From NCBI RefSeq assembly GCF_009389715.1, contig NC_052395.1, positions 17,400,229 through 17,464,228 of the forward strand: a stretch of DNA of 64,000 nucleotides, read 5' to 3'. The DNA is from Phoenix dactylifera (taxonomy: Eukaryota > Streptophyta > Magnoliopsida > Arecales > Arecaceae). The notes below the pieces were generated by a model. It ran no database searches. It was not told the DNA's origin and saw only the letters and a program-made list of their open reading frames with translations. Of the stretch, positions 1 to 12,413 are shown piece after piece. Every line of letters begins with the position of its first letter. Position 1 is the stretch's first letter. A program made the translations under genes and the position numbers.

Positions 1-135
1 ATTATTAGTACGATTATTATTAATAATAGTATTATTATTTTTAGTATTATTATTATTATTGGTACTATTACTATTATTGGTACTATTACTACTATGGGTG
101 CTATTACTACATAGTATTACTACTTTTGATACTAT
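1..135. repeat. degenerate (ATT/ACT)n microsatellite
   Basis: Imperfect trinucleotide repeat of ATT, ACT and GGT-ACT units. It starts at the window edge, so its true length is unknown. Confidence 0.85.
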
Positions 136-688
136 TACTGCTAGTGGATTCGTAATAGCCTATGATCCCTTGCATCTCTCTCCTCTTTTTTTTTTTGGCT
201 GAAATGCATCTCTCTCCTTTTACCTCACCAGCTTGTGCCTTAATGGGACATCCAAAGAGGAACTTGAGGTCCAGACTCCACTCCTAGATTCACGACTATT
301 TACATCTAACTTCTGGTGATCGGGTATTTCATTCATCACCCTTCATTTCGATGGCCATTTTATTCCCCCTCCCCGATCTGCCTCACTGCCTGTAAAATAG
401 GCATAATTGTGTACAAAAGCATGCATAACTTGTGAAGGTAAATTTTAAAAAGGTTTAACCCCCCACCCCCAACCCCACTCCTCTCAACACACAAAAAGTG
501 TTAAAAAACAAAAAAAGAAAAAGAAAAATGCAATCTTACAGTTCTCTCAAAGAGGGGCTAAAACTAAATCCGACATACATGCTGCTGGAAAACTGGAAGA
601 AGCGAAGCAGCAAAACAAATACGAACATCATCTCTAGAAGAACCCGCACACTAATACAAAAAATGGAACATTCGAAAGACAAGATTAC
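136..688. other. 3' flank of the PPT-like gene
   Basis: There is no recognisable gene here. The segment holds short C-rich and A-rich runs near 460-530. It lies downstream of the stop codon of the minus-strand PPT-like gene and may include its 3' UTR. Confidence 0.5.
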
Positions 689-1699
689 TCATGCAGTCTT
701 TGGCTTGATTTTCTTCACCCTTGAATACAGGAAAACTCCAGCCAGCACCACACCAGTTCCTGCAGTACACATATTATCCAAAGATATTGCACTTAGAGGT
801 ATCGAATACATCCAGTACCACCAGTAGAAGGACGAGTTACCGAGCGAGTCGATAAACGAAACAGGAGTCCTGAAGAAAAGAACTGAGGTCTCGATGACCA
901 CCACCCGCTTCACACAGTTGCCCACTGAATGAGTTACAGGTGACACCCTTACTAGTATCACGTACGAAACCTAACAGAGCATTTTCAAATCAAACCAAAT
1001 GATGAAACTTAGTTAAGGGAAATTCACAAGAGAAGACAGGTGATGCATAGAATTCGCAAAAGAAGGCAGCCTATCAAGAACAATAACTACTGTTTGCTGT
1101 ATCAGTAAGCATAAATAGTATAGCATGTGTGATGGGTGCGAACATTGGTAGGCAGAAGCATAGAAGACATTGGTAGGCAGAAGCATAGAAGAATGCAGGG
1201 ACAGTGCACCAGTGTCTCAAACATTCATTCAGTCAAAGCACATGTAACTAGCCTATTATTTATGGAGTGAGATTCATAGAACCTAGAACAATTATTTTCC
1301 TATTATCCTCAACTTCTGTAACCCTTGAATCAATCACAGGTAAAAAACTTGAGAGCACACTGTTACAGCAAAATAGAGACTCCCTTGGCTTACATTAGGA
1401 TGCCAAAAAAAAAAAATTGCCAGAAAAATGGATTAGAACTACTTAGGAACTATGAACTAGGGGACATCTTTACAACATTTGACTGTTTTAAAGCATCTAA
1501 TAACTGCTTGCATACATCAAGGCATAACATGCATTATATTGGTTGTTTGATATATGAATCCACCTTTTTACAACGGAAAAACAAAATGCTCATGGACTTG
1601 GGCAGAATGATCTGTATCCCTGGTCAACTAAAACCAAGCAACTCCCCTAATATGCAACTTCGACTGGTACTTAAATCATGTTGGCTTTACAACTAAAAG

Positions 1700-2715
1700 A
1701 TAACTTTAAGGGGTTGCTTGGCCAACCAAAATCTTGGAACCATGAATTTTTATATACTATAGCATGATTCAAATATTGAATTACAAAAGCATATCAATAG
1801 CTGGTCGATGACGCACGTCATATTGTGCACCATATCAGCAAATGATACCAAGCCGTATGCACTTGTACAGTCAAACTTGGCCTCTAAATTATTTTTTGGT
1901 CTTTTCTCTTATTATCTTTTATTATTTTAATTCTTTATTTTTACATAAATATGTTTAAGTCGATTGATATAAATACCCTACTCGTCCTATTTTAGTGCAT
2001 GGTTTCACATAATGAGCAATTGAAATTATATTGAAAAACTATATAGGTGTGTGAAAATTTGAAATGCAATTAACTGGAAATCAATGAATGATTGAATGAT
2101 ATCAAAGACCCTAGTAAATTAAAGATAAGTACTCTACTACTCGCATTTGTTTGACAAATACACAATGAATACAATACTATATCTTGGAGAAAGAATACAT
2201 CATCATATTATTGAACAACAATTACCATCTTTTTGACATTGTAATGTAGTTCCTCACCTAAATAGCACATCAAGTGCCTAGCAAGCTCATATACATGTAA
2301 AAGCCATATTATGTGTGCGCATTTGTTCATGAATACTTCTGTTGAAATACCACGTCCTATTTAGTTTCATGTTAGATGAGATGCTTTGGAGGCTAAAATA
2401 TAAGATTTTTCTTAAAGAACTTCTGGGTTTTAGCAAAGTTCGGGTAAAATTAAAATTGAGCCTTCAAGGACATTCATGAGTCCAAAAATTTATTTGATAA
2501 TAAAAGATATTACAAAGATGTATGTCAAAAATTGAAGACATGTTTTCCGACATTAAGGTTATAACATAGTGTGATCATGTTTTTCTGCTCCTGATAATTT
2601 GGTTACTTTGTTGGCCAAAGTTGAATGTAATTCTACTAACTACATTCATTTGTCCCGAAGATGACTTCCCTAAGTATTATCAAACTTGACTTCAAAATCC
2701 AAAGCTTGCTAAGTC
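1700..2715. other. AT-rich intron sequence (PPT-like intron 8)
   Basis: Part of the 4.8-kb intron between exons 7 and 8. I saw no coding signal and no clear terminal repeats. Confidence 0.5.
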
Positions 2716-3044
2716 TAAGGCCCTGTTTGGGGGAGCATTTGGATGGCCAAAAAGCACTTTATGGCCCTCCAAAAATACTTTTGAATGAAAAAGGATGTCT
2801 GGTAAAAATTTTGGAAAGTTGTTTCAGCTTTTTCAGAAAGCTGAAACAGCTTTTGTGCTAAAAACTCTTCTTTTTGTGCTTGTGTCTTCGTGTTCTGTAG
2901 AAGAAGCTCCAATTTGGAGCTTTCTGAAAAAGTTGTTTTGAGTTTTGTCGGAAAGCTTTTTTTTTTGACCAAAACACCCCCCATTTAAAAGACCATTTTT
3001 CCTCCCAAAACTCTAATCTTACCGCCTCTTCCTCTCTCACCAAT

Positions 3045-3325
3045 CCCCCTCCATCTCCCTCTCTATCTTCTTCTTCCTCTCAACGCTGCCGCCTCTGTTT
3101 CTTCTTCCTTTCTTTTTTTCTTTTTTTTTTTTGGGAGGCAGCCCGTGGCTGCCCATGGTGGCAGCCACCACGCCGGCCACGGGTCTCATCCATCCCCCTC
3201 CCTCTCCCTCTCTATCTTTTTCTTCCTCTCAACGCCGCTGCCCCTATTTCTTCCTCTCTTTTTTTGTTTTGGAAGGCAGCCTGTGGCTGCCCACGGTGGA
3301 AGCCACCACGCCGGCCACCACCCGT
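3045..3325. repeat. imperfect tandem duplication of about 130 bp inside the PIF-type element
   Basis: Two copies of a block run from a CT-rich CCATC-CCCTCTCTATC stretch to GCAGCC-TGGCTGCCCA-GGTGG-AGCCACCACGCCGGCCAC. The first ends near 3182 and the second near 3320. They differ by substitutions and by the length of the T run. Confidence 0.75.
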
Positions 3326-3570
3326 GGCGTGCGGCCGGCCCGTGGAGCTGCCGGGCTCAGCCATGGGGTGGCCAGGACTCCGCCAGCCGCGGGACCGGGA
3401 AGGCGAGCCGCAGCGAAGCCCCCATGGCGGCCGGTCATGGGGCTTCGTTGCGCCGCGGCCAGCCACCGGCCATGTCCAGCCGCGGCCACGGCTTGGCCCC
3501 CTCCCGGGCCCCCTCCCACGACCGCCGCGGGCAGGCCCCCTTCCGGCGCCGCCGGCCTCGCGGGAGGATA

Positions 3571-3745
3571 AGAAAGGAGAAGAAGGGAAGGGAGGAAGGA
3601 AGAAGAAGAGAACACAAAAGAAAAGAAAAAGAAAAGAAGAAAAGAAGAAAAGAAAAAAAAGAGAAAAAAAAAGAAAATGAAAGAAAAAAAGAAGAAAAAA
3701 AGAAAAGGAAAGAAAAAGAAAAGAAAAGAAAAGAAACAAAACGAA
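3571..3745. repeat. polypurine (GA/AAAG) tract
   Basis: About 175 bases of almost pure A and G on the plus strand. Reading frames through it give only Lys/Glu/Arg or Phe/Leu/Ser low-complexity strings and are not genes. Confidence 0.9.
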
Positions 3746-3872
3746 ATAAATAAATAAATAAATATGTATATAAATAAACAAATAAATAAATAAATAAGAT
3801 AATAAATAAATATATTTTAATGAAATAAAATAATAAATAAATAACTAAATAAATAAATAAATAAATAAAAAA
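3746..3872. repeat. (AAAT)n microsatellite
   Basis: Runs of AAAT/TAAA units with a few interruptions, directly after the purine tract inside the PIF-type element. Confidence 0.85.
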
Positions 3873-6800
3873 TAATGAGTGAGTGGCAAATAATCTGATC
3901 TAAGTAAATAAAAATAAATATTAATAATTATTTAACTAATTTTATCATCTAGCTAAAAATTTGTTAGAGAGATAAATGGTCATCAGAAGGGTAAAAAATT
4001 AATTTACACTAATAACTATAAAATTTTTTATATATTTATTATTATATTATACTATAAATATAATATTATATTTCATTATATCATAATACATTGATATGTT
4101 ATGTTAAATAATTTAATATTATATTAAATTATCCTATAGTATACAACATTATAGTACTATGTTATATTAATATTATATTACATTACATTAATATTATACT
4201 ACATAAATTAATGTATTAATATATATTATATTTTATTATGCTCTGTTCTATAATACTAGTAATGTCTTTTATAGTCATTTTGTCACACAAAAGTACTTTC
4301 TCAGTTTGTTTATCAAATATATGTTAAAGTGCCACATTACTTTAGAAATATCGTTACCAAACAGCAAACAGTTTTTTATAAAAGCTCTACTTCAGAAAGC
4401 TCTACTTCCAACAGCTCTATTTCTAAAAGCTCTACTACCAACAGCTCCCCCAAACAGGGCCTAAATCATGATATAGCAAGCTGTGTTATGATGAGAAAGC
4501 TGGTTGAAATTAAACTCGGAGAACTTGCCCAAAATGCATGGTTTCAAATTTTTGGTCTACCAAACCAAAAATTTACTGCCAGAAGTATATTACTTTCTTA
4601 ACCTTTTTCAAATTTACCATATGGACCATAAGTTATGGATTATATTAGTTCTTGGTACGTGCTATTAGTTTAATCCAATTTGACAATTATCTTCTTAGCC
4701 GCATAGTGATTTATCATGGCATTTCAAAACATTTTATCATATCACCATTCTTAATTATTCTAAATGGTGGCATTCATGTCTACTAAATTAGCTAAAGATG
4801 CATGACATGTTCTAAATACTGTTATTTTGAAATAGTTTTAGGCAGCGCCACAATGCATAAAATATTCTATACTATCCTCATAGTTTCCCAATATTTAGGC
4901 CTATAAAATCTTTTAAGATGTTTTTTAATTTGTAAGTCTTATTTCAAGTCTCTCCCAGAATAGAATATGTTTTCAGCATGAAATAAAATGCTGATCATAC
5001 AGTGCATGGAAACCAATACTTTACACTTTCTTGATAGAAAGAAGTTAGTTTGCATGAGACAACTTTTAATTGTTCACAGATTTCTGACTTTTTGCAGTTG
5101 AAGAGAGGAAAGCCAATAGGCCACTTAGATTTGAGTTTCTGGCCTGAAAAGATAGCATGCTCTTAGCACTTGCACAGTTCTCTTAGATATAAAAAATTTA
5201 ACTAGCAGTACTGAAGGCTGAAAACATTATAAGCATTGCAGAAGTCACAATTGGGTACAGTTTTAAGAAGTGAAAATATTAAGATAATCTACAGTGAAAA
5301 CTATAGAAACAAATAAGTAAATAACTTGGATTAAGAAAGCATAGATGATGTGAATTTTCATCAATCATAATCTGAACAAAGAGAACACCTGAACATTGGC
5401 AATAATCACTCAGCGAAATCAAAAAGACAAGTAATGGAACACTTCATGTGATTACATAAGCAGATCCACTAAAGTTCAGAAATAAAACATTGATAGCACA
5501 ATGTGCAAAGTCAAAATATTCCAGAGACGAGAACTACGACAGCACAAACAATGGAAATCTAGTTCTTTTAGATCTGTAACAAGCTGGGCGGGCAGAATGA
5601 CTGCTAAAACAGTCACAGTTCAACATCAGGAATCTGTTCAAGACCTCAATGTATTGCTTCCAGTATTAGACATTAATCCAAAGCAGGTGAAGTACATGGT
5701 TTTGCACAGTACATTTTCCTATACACGATGCAAAGAAACAGAGTTTAGAATGTCTCACCTGTTGATATGCATGAAAACATAGCCCAGCAAGAGGGGATCT
5801 CGTGTATATCTGTTTAAGATTCAAACCCTGCAATTCCCATGAGGGGAAGGCCAAAGAACATTAACAGTGTTAAATGTTTTAAAGCACCACGAATATTAAC
5901 AAATTAATATGAAAGAGAGAGAGAGGGACAGTCACCACTTGTTAAACTTTCAGTAGTCAAATTAACTTAATGGCTGCTCATGTGCATCAAGATTGGTGCC
6001 TGCAAGATAGTATCTTTGTAGAGTGCAGGCATTGGACATACATTACTCAAAAAGCCAATGTAAGCACCACTTTTGATGCACATTTACAGTAATTCCAGAA
6101 ACCAGAGATTTCACAAAATTCCAACTCAAACGGGAATTTACCTATATATGTGCATACATTGAATGCATATTACATGCTTACATGCACACAGAGACTGACA
6201 TACACACTCATCATGCATGCACACACATAAATTAAAGTGTCTTTGCCAGCATCATAACATCATACTCACAGCAGACTGCATGTATGAGGGAGTGAACTTG
6301 ACACCTTCGCAAACAGAGTTACAGGGGCTAACAGGCAAAATGACATAATTGTAATCATCGAGAAGAATTTATGTTGACCAGAGATTCCTGTTATGAATGG
6401 AAAAGTGGTCAAGAATAAAAATACTAGGAAAAGCCAGCAGCAAAATTGGCTAAAAAACAGCTGCCTTCATCATCTCTACAGCTTAGTAATAATAAAAAAT
6501 GTGAAAGAACGAACTGATACTATTAAGATATTAATATTAGAAAAAATATGCTAGAAATGATTTTTGTTCCTGGAAATCTAGATCACCTCTTTCTTAACCA
6601 TGAGCTTTTTGCTAAGAACATTGCGAGATTGTAAGGTCAGATTGGAAGCCATTGCACTCCAAAATCCAACCCTGTTATAAATAGTTTATAACCATAACTC
6701 ATACTCCAGTATAATAAATCAAGTACTTTATGCAACCACAAGTGCCTAGGTTGCACTCAACTTATCATCTAAGTTTCAATTCTACCATGAATAAGAATAA

Positions 6801-7579
6801 CTCACCAGTTAAAAGAAGCTTCAGTCATAGATGCCAATGCTACACCACCAACAATTGGCACAAGAGACAAGAGAATCCAAACAGTTGGCAACTGCATTCA
6901 CATTTAGTAAAAGATTACTCGTCTAGAGAGCAGGAAGTCACAACATATCAAGCTGCAGATTCCAGTTTAGTCAAAATGCAGCTTTATGGTTGTACAAACT
7001 ACACGATCAACATCCAGAGGAGTAAACTTCCCTCTTGTCTCATTTTTTCACTAACACATTTAAGTCTTGATCAATGTTACATATTGAGGCATTTAAATTG
7101 CATCCAAATAGAAAAGGCATAAGAGCATGAGAAACCAACATGTAGTCAATGGTAAAACAGTATGACTTGCCCAGTTACATATTGAAGGATATCCAATGGT
7201 TTAATGAGACAACAACTCAAAAATAGGACAATATGATCAAATATAGCAACTATGAGGATAATATTAAAATGCAGCCAGCACAATGTGTTGAGGATTCTGG
7301 TGCACTAGTGAAACTAGAAAAGGGTAAGACGGAAAGAATCACCTCTCCCAGGAACAAGGAGGAAAGGAGGACTGAGAAAAAGGGCTCCATAGCTTTGACC
7401 GTGTGTGAAAATGATACGGCAACCTTTCCCAGGCTCGTATTAGTGAAGAGATTGCCTAAAGTGTGGACCATAGGCAGCGGTAGAATCGCTACAAGCTGAA
7501 AAGTAGAAACTCATAATTAGATACATCATATCCGCATTATATAATTGATCAATCGCTCATAATTTTCACATAAGCATCA

Positions 7580-7842
7580 TGTAACAACCCAGAACCTCAC
7601 CCAAAATGGCTAGCCGGAAGGTACTGTTTGGGTTCCTTGATCCTGTATAAGTACCCAAGATCTACCCAGCAAATAACCGATGTGGGACTAAACACACGCT
7701 CGCACGGGTCCTCACATACTTCCCCCGTTTAAGCCCTGACGTCCTCGTCAGGCTAAGGGTTCAAATCCATTCAAATCTAATCACAAACAACCCAGCGAAT
7801 AACCGATGTGGAACTAAACACACGCCCGCACAGGTCCTCACA
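7580..7842. mobile_element. solo LTR or miniature LTR element (TRIM-like) in PPT-like intron 2
   Basis: The unit starts TGTAACAACCCAG, ends GGTCCTCACA (TG...CA) and is flanked by the 5-bp duplication CATCA (7575-7579 and 7843-7847). It contains two direct copies of a block with CCGATGTGG-ACTAAACACACG-CCGCAC-GGTCCTCACA (about 7673-7718 and 7798-7842). This suggests either an internally duplicated solo LTR or two LTRs around a very short interior. No coding potential. Confidence 0.75.
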
Positions 7843-9252
7843 CATCACATCATGATACCTGTGAAGCAGAAATCTTTGGTCTCCTGTAAAATTAGTCATC
7901 CACATAAATAAAACAAGGGCAGCCCCGATCGCAAATTGACACGTTGTGATGGTCGTTGGGAATGGAAAGACCTTCAGAACCTGTGACATAATGAAGTAGT
8001 AAATTTACTTTGCCTCCTATCTGACATCAAATTACAGCATATCCCAAACAACCCAGTAATTATGTCTAAGGCAAAAATGTTTCTCTTAAAGGGACAATAA
8101 TATAAAGAACATTCAAAGAAGAAACCTGGTGCAGTAATTATGTTAAATGAAGACTCTTTTGTATCCTGAACAGTGAAGTTCTAAACTTGTTGCTTATCAC
8201 TTCAGGAGATAATTCATCATTCTGAGTGATCCTCTTTTACCTGACTCAGCAGTTTTCACAGAATTGGGTCTCTTTGAAACTTGCTTGAGCCAGACAGAGT
8301 CATAAATGGGGTCAGCTTCAAACATCGAGAATGGTTTCAGTGAAGCACGTTGCCTGTTGCTTGTTATAATAGAAGATGCACATCTTGCAGCATTTCTACA
8401 AATGGCCCTTTTCTTCAGGTCAACAAGGATGCAAACTCAAAGGCGAATTTAATTAAAAGACTAAGATGCATAACTATCAACGGCAAGAGGGAATGAAACA
8501 GTGAAAGGGATGCCTGGCGATGGTAAAACAAGTTTAGAAAAACAAAACCTAAACCCCGATCTATAAATACACATCAAGAACTTCAGCTAAAAAAAAGATT
8601 AAATCAGGGAAGATTTAGGCTTGTAGAAACAAGCTGCAGTAGATAGAATCTTTAATCAGCCTTCCATTCCGGGAAAAAAAAAAGGAGCTTTGCTCAGCCG
8701 TGGGACTCTCAGAAACAGATTCCCAGAACAAAATCCAGGAAGACCGATTCACAAGATCCCCCAACACGACCATATAAATAATCCTCACTAAGATCGGATC
8801 GGACAGACGAAGAAATAGGAAAGAGGAGGATGTTGAGGAGGAGAAGACGTACCTGCTTGTTATAGATGTTGAAGAGATACCAGAGGCCGAAGAGCGCTCC
8901 GAGCTGCAGGGTTCCAAGCAGCCCGCCGCTGCTGGGCTCGGCGGCGGCGCTGCTCTCGCCGGCGCTGTCCGGGACGGAGGAGCTCGCCCTGGCCACGAGA
9001 ACCTCCGGGCCCTTCCTAACCGGCAAGAGAGTGGGGCCAGAAGCTCAGCCGGCGGTGCCGAGGCGAGAGGAGAGGGAGGAAAGAGGACGAGAGAGGCCAT
9101 TGCGGATCGGCGAGGGTTGGTGGGAGGGAAGACTCAAGAAGGATCTAGAGTTCGGGCTCAGAGGGCTTCGGGCCTTGAGGAGGGCTGTTGAGGGCGACGA
9201 GAGACCAAATGCAGCGCTCTGCATCTTGCCTCTGTAACTCTCTCCTCCTCTT

Positions 9253-9576
9253 TGTAAAGAAGCCAAGTGAAATGGGTAACTCGTTTGGCCAACTTGCCAA
9301 ACCTAATAGAGTTTCAGAGAGAGACAATTCTAGAGTTTCAGAGAGAGAAAGGTAGGGAGTTACAAGTAGCTGTTACAATAGACTGTAGTTATAACAATCT
9401 TTAGTTATAACTACTATAACAGAGAAGAGATGAGCTTGTGGGAGTTTAGTGGGAAAAACTTCATCATGTCCAAATCTCCTCTGGGTCCTTAGCTCGTGAG
9501 GCTTTTGGGAAGAACTCGGAGTTGTGTTGTCTGCACTGTTGGAGGGAACTAGCCAGTAGGAGCAGGTGAACTAACA
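9253..9576 (-). repeat. Copia 3' LTR (left copy)
   Basis: 324 bp. It lacks a 21-bp segment present in the right LTR, and that segment contains the TATA-like sequence. It lies directly upstream of the PPT-like start codon in the same orientation. Confidence 0.95.
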
Positions 9577-10882
9577 CCCCCCTGCAAACTGATGGGGAGA
9601 TGACACACCATCAGTTTGGCTCGCAAGAAACTGAAATGAGCTGCAGAGAGACCTTTTGTGAACACCTCAGCTACCTGATCTTGGGTGGCAACATACCGAA
9701 CCGTAATGTCTTTATTCACCACCTTCTCCCGAATAAAATGATAATCAACTTCAATATGTTTGGTTCGAGCATGGAAGACGGGATTTGATGCAAGAGCAAG
9801 AGCACCAATGTTATCACACCATAAGATAGGAGAGGAAGATAAAGGAATGTGAAATTCACAAAGCAGCATCCGAAGCCAATATAGTTCGGCAGTTGCAAGG
9901 TCCATGGATCTGTACTCGGCTTCCGTACTGGAACGAGACACACTGGTTGTTTCTTTACACTCCAAGAGAACTGATCAAGGAATACACTATAGCCACTAGT
10001 AGACCGACGATCATCAGGGTTGCTAGGCCAGTCTGAATCACTAAAGGCATGTAACTGAAGGGAAGAGGGTGAGTAAAGCAAACCAAAATCAACAGTACCC
10101 TTGAGATAACGAAGAACCCTCTTGGTGGCAACCCAATGTGGAACTCGAGGGCTGTGCATGAATTGACAAAGCTGATTAACAGCATAGGTAATGTCTGGAC
10201 GAGAAATGGTGCAGTATTGGAGAGCACCAACAACTTGCCGATAAGCAGTAGGACCTGGCAACAATTCACCAGTAGCCGCAGAAAGCTTAGAACCAGAAGC
10301 AAGGGGAGAAGCTAATGGTTTGGCACCAACCATCTTTGTCTTGATCAACAGATCAGTGATATACTTAGTCTGTCTCAAATACAGCATGATCGAATCTCTT
10401 AAAGCTTCAATGCCCAAAAAATAGCTTAAGGGGCCGAGATCTTTCATACGAAAACAGGACTGTAGGTGATGTATGAGGTCTGTAATAGCAATAGAGTTTG
10501 AACCAGTGACAATTATATCATCAACATAGACCAACACAAATAGAGAGACCTTGTTGGAGTGGAAAGTAAATAAGGAGTAGTCAACCGAAGATTCAGTAAA
10601 TCCAAACTCCAGTAATTGCTGAAACAGCCTCCGAAACCAAGCCCTTGGGGCTTGTTTAAGGCCATAGAAGGATTTGTGAAGACGACAGACGAAATGTGGG
10701 TGAGAGGAATCAACAAATCCTCTCGGCTGTTTCATGTAGACCTCCTCGTCCAAGACTCCATGAAGAAAAGCATTGGATACATCCAACTGTCGGATTGGCC
10801 AGTGAAATGAAACCGCAAGAGCCAAGACAAGACGAATAATAGAAGGTTTGATGACTGGGCTGAAGGTTTCATGGTAATCCAC
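9549..10882 (-). pseudogene. Copia reverse transcriptase and RNase H remnants
   Basis: The RT has QLDVSNAFLHG, SFYGLKQAPRAW and the catalytic YVDDIIVTG. RNase H in another frame has SSTEAEYRS and LWCDNIGALALASNP with KHIEVDYHFIRE. A frameshift near 9960 separates them. The RNase H end runs through the purine-rich junction into the left LTR. Confidence 0.92.
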
Positions 10883-11192
10883 TCCACTTTGCTGATCAAA
10901 TCCCTTAGCGACTAGCCGAGCCTTAAACCTTTCAATACTGCCATCAGGTCGTCGTTTGATTTTGTAAACTTATTTGTTGTAGATAATGCAATGATCTTGA
11001 GGGTGAGGACATAAGGACCACGTCCCATTTTCCATTAAAGCATCAAATTCTAGCCCCATAGCAGCACGCTAATTAGGATCTGATACTGCTTGTGAGAAGC
11101 AAGTAGGCTCAGATTCATTGAGAATGCTAGAAAGAGCCCGAAGAGGATGACGAGTGGAGTAGAAGGCTTGAAAGTTTGGGAATTGTTTTGGT

Positions 11193-12413
11193 TTAGAATG
11201 ACCTGTGTTGTGACCGAGTTACAATAGTGTTTAGATGTGGAGTAATTGGAGGAACATGATGAGCAACAACCTGATCTACCTGAGATGTAGTGACAAGCAA
11301 GATATCAGAAGAAACAGAGTCAAGAGGAAGAGATTCAGAGGTAGAAGAGTCGGCGACTGCAGGAGGGATAATAAGAGGGATTGCTAGAGTGGTAATGAGT
11401 AAAGGAGTGTTGCCGGAAGAAGTGCTCCGTATGGTAGTTGAATGCAGACTCCCATCCAATGCTGGAAAGCAATACTCATCAAACACAACATGGTGAGAAA
11501 CAAACACTCTACCAGTGGAGAGATCTAAACACCGATATCCTCGTTGATTATTAGAATAACCCAAGAAGATACATTATTTGCTACGAAATGTTAGTTTGTG
11601 GGTATGATAAGGTCGTAAGAGAGGAAAACAGGAGCAGCCAAAAACTCTCAATTCAGAGTATTTTGGGTGCTTCTTGTGAAGTAAAAAATAAGGAGATGAG
11701 TTGAATAGGACTGAAGAAGGTAAGCGATTACTTAAGAAGACTGATGTTTGGAATGCATCAACCCAGTATTTTTGAGGCAGATGAGATTGTGCTAATAAGG
11801 CAAGACCCATTTCTTGTATGTGGCGATGTTTTCTCTCAGCAATACCGTTTTGTTGGGAGGTATATGGACATGTAAGCTGATGGTAAATGCCATGTTGAGC
11901 CAAGAATTGAATGAACTGGTTAGATAGGAATTCACCTTCGTTGTCAGTTTGCAATTGTTTGATACAACAGGCAAAGAAATTTTCAACAAGAGATTTGAAC
12001 TTTACAAAGATAGCAAATACATCGGACCTATGACAAAGTGGATACAACCATGAAAAATGAGAAAAATCATTAACAAAAAGAACATAGAATCTGCAACCAC
12101 TGACTGATGGTATTGGGGATGTCCAAACGTCTGAATGAACAAGGGCTAAAGGAACTGTAGACTGACGTGTAGAAGCGATAAATGGGAGATGTTTCGCTTT
12201 GCCAAGTTGACAGGAAGAGTAAAATCCCATTTGAGTTGAAGACTTACTAATAGGAAGAAGATTGAGACGTAGTAGTCGGTCTAAAACAATCTTCGATGGA
12301 TGACCTAACCTCGAATGCCAAGTATCAAGTGACGTTTTAATATCTAGACTGACAGTAAAGCATTTGAATTTGTTTGGGGAGTACTGCTGACCAATAACTG
12401 GATAGACTGACAA
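11193..12413 (-). pseudogene. Copia integrase remnant
   Basis: The segment starts with the GAG-pre-integrase motif WHSRLGHPSKIVL and continues into the integrase core with VHSDVWTSP and QQNGIAERKHRH. Stops and frame changes break it near 11570 and at both ends. Confidence 0.88.

Larger units (their letters stand above)
2719..4461. mobile_element. non-autonomous PIF/Harbinger-type element
   Basis: The ends are perfect inverted repeats: GGCCCTGTTTGGGGGAGC at the left and its exact complement at the right, 18 bp. They are flanked by a TAA trinucleotide on both sides (2716-2718 and 4462-4464), the target preference of PIF/Harbinger elements. No transposase reading frame is visible. The subterminal zones hold short AGCTCTA and AAGCTGAAAC repeats. 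The core holds a GC-rich stretch (3150-3560), a purine tract and an AAAT repeat. It enlarges intron 8 of the PPT-like gene. Confidence 0.82.
689..9224 (-). pseudogene. PPT: plastid phosphoenolpyruvate/phosphate translocator, nine exons, disrupted
   Basis: Known family: inner-envelope plastid antiporter that imports phosphoenolpyruvate in exchange for phosphate. Exons read on the minus strand are 9224-8853, 7980-7859, 7495-7343, 6891-6806, 6671-6587, 6387-6270, 5827-5759, 970-841 and 759-689, all with GT/AG borders and matching phases. Exon 1 begins MQSAAFG, a Ser/Arg-rich transit peptide, then GALFGLWYLFNIYNKQ. Exon 3 carries [19 protein letters not shown] and exon 8 carries [20 protein letters not shown]; the C-terminus is IKPKTA. 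About 402 codons, the usual family length. Damage: in-frame TGA at 9045-9047 in the transit region; a 1-bp deletion in exon 2 (122 nt, 123 expected) near the NF/RRPK junction; two 1-bp deletions in exon 6 (118 nt, 120 expected) just before FFSMITIM and before EGVKF. Introns hold transposons and a Copia element sits 28 bp upstream. It is either a decayed copy or a real gene with assembly errors. Confidence 0.82.

Noticed and set aside
3131-3781. Long overlapping open frames on both strands, Pro/Arg/Ala-rich then Lys/Glu-rich
   Set aside because: They are produced by the GC-rich duplicated block and the purine tract of the PIF-type element; no domain pattern is visible.
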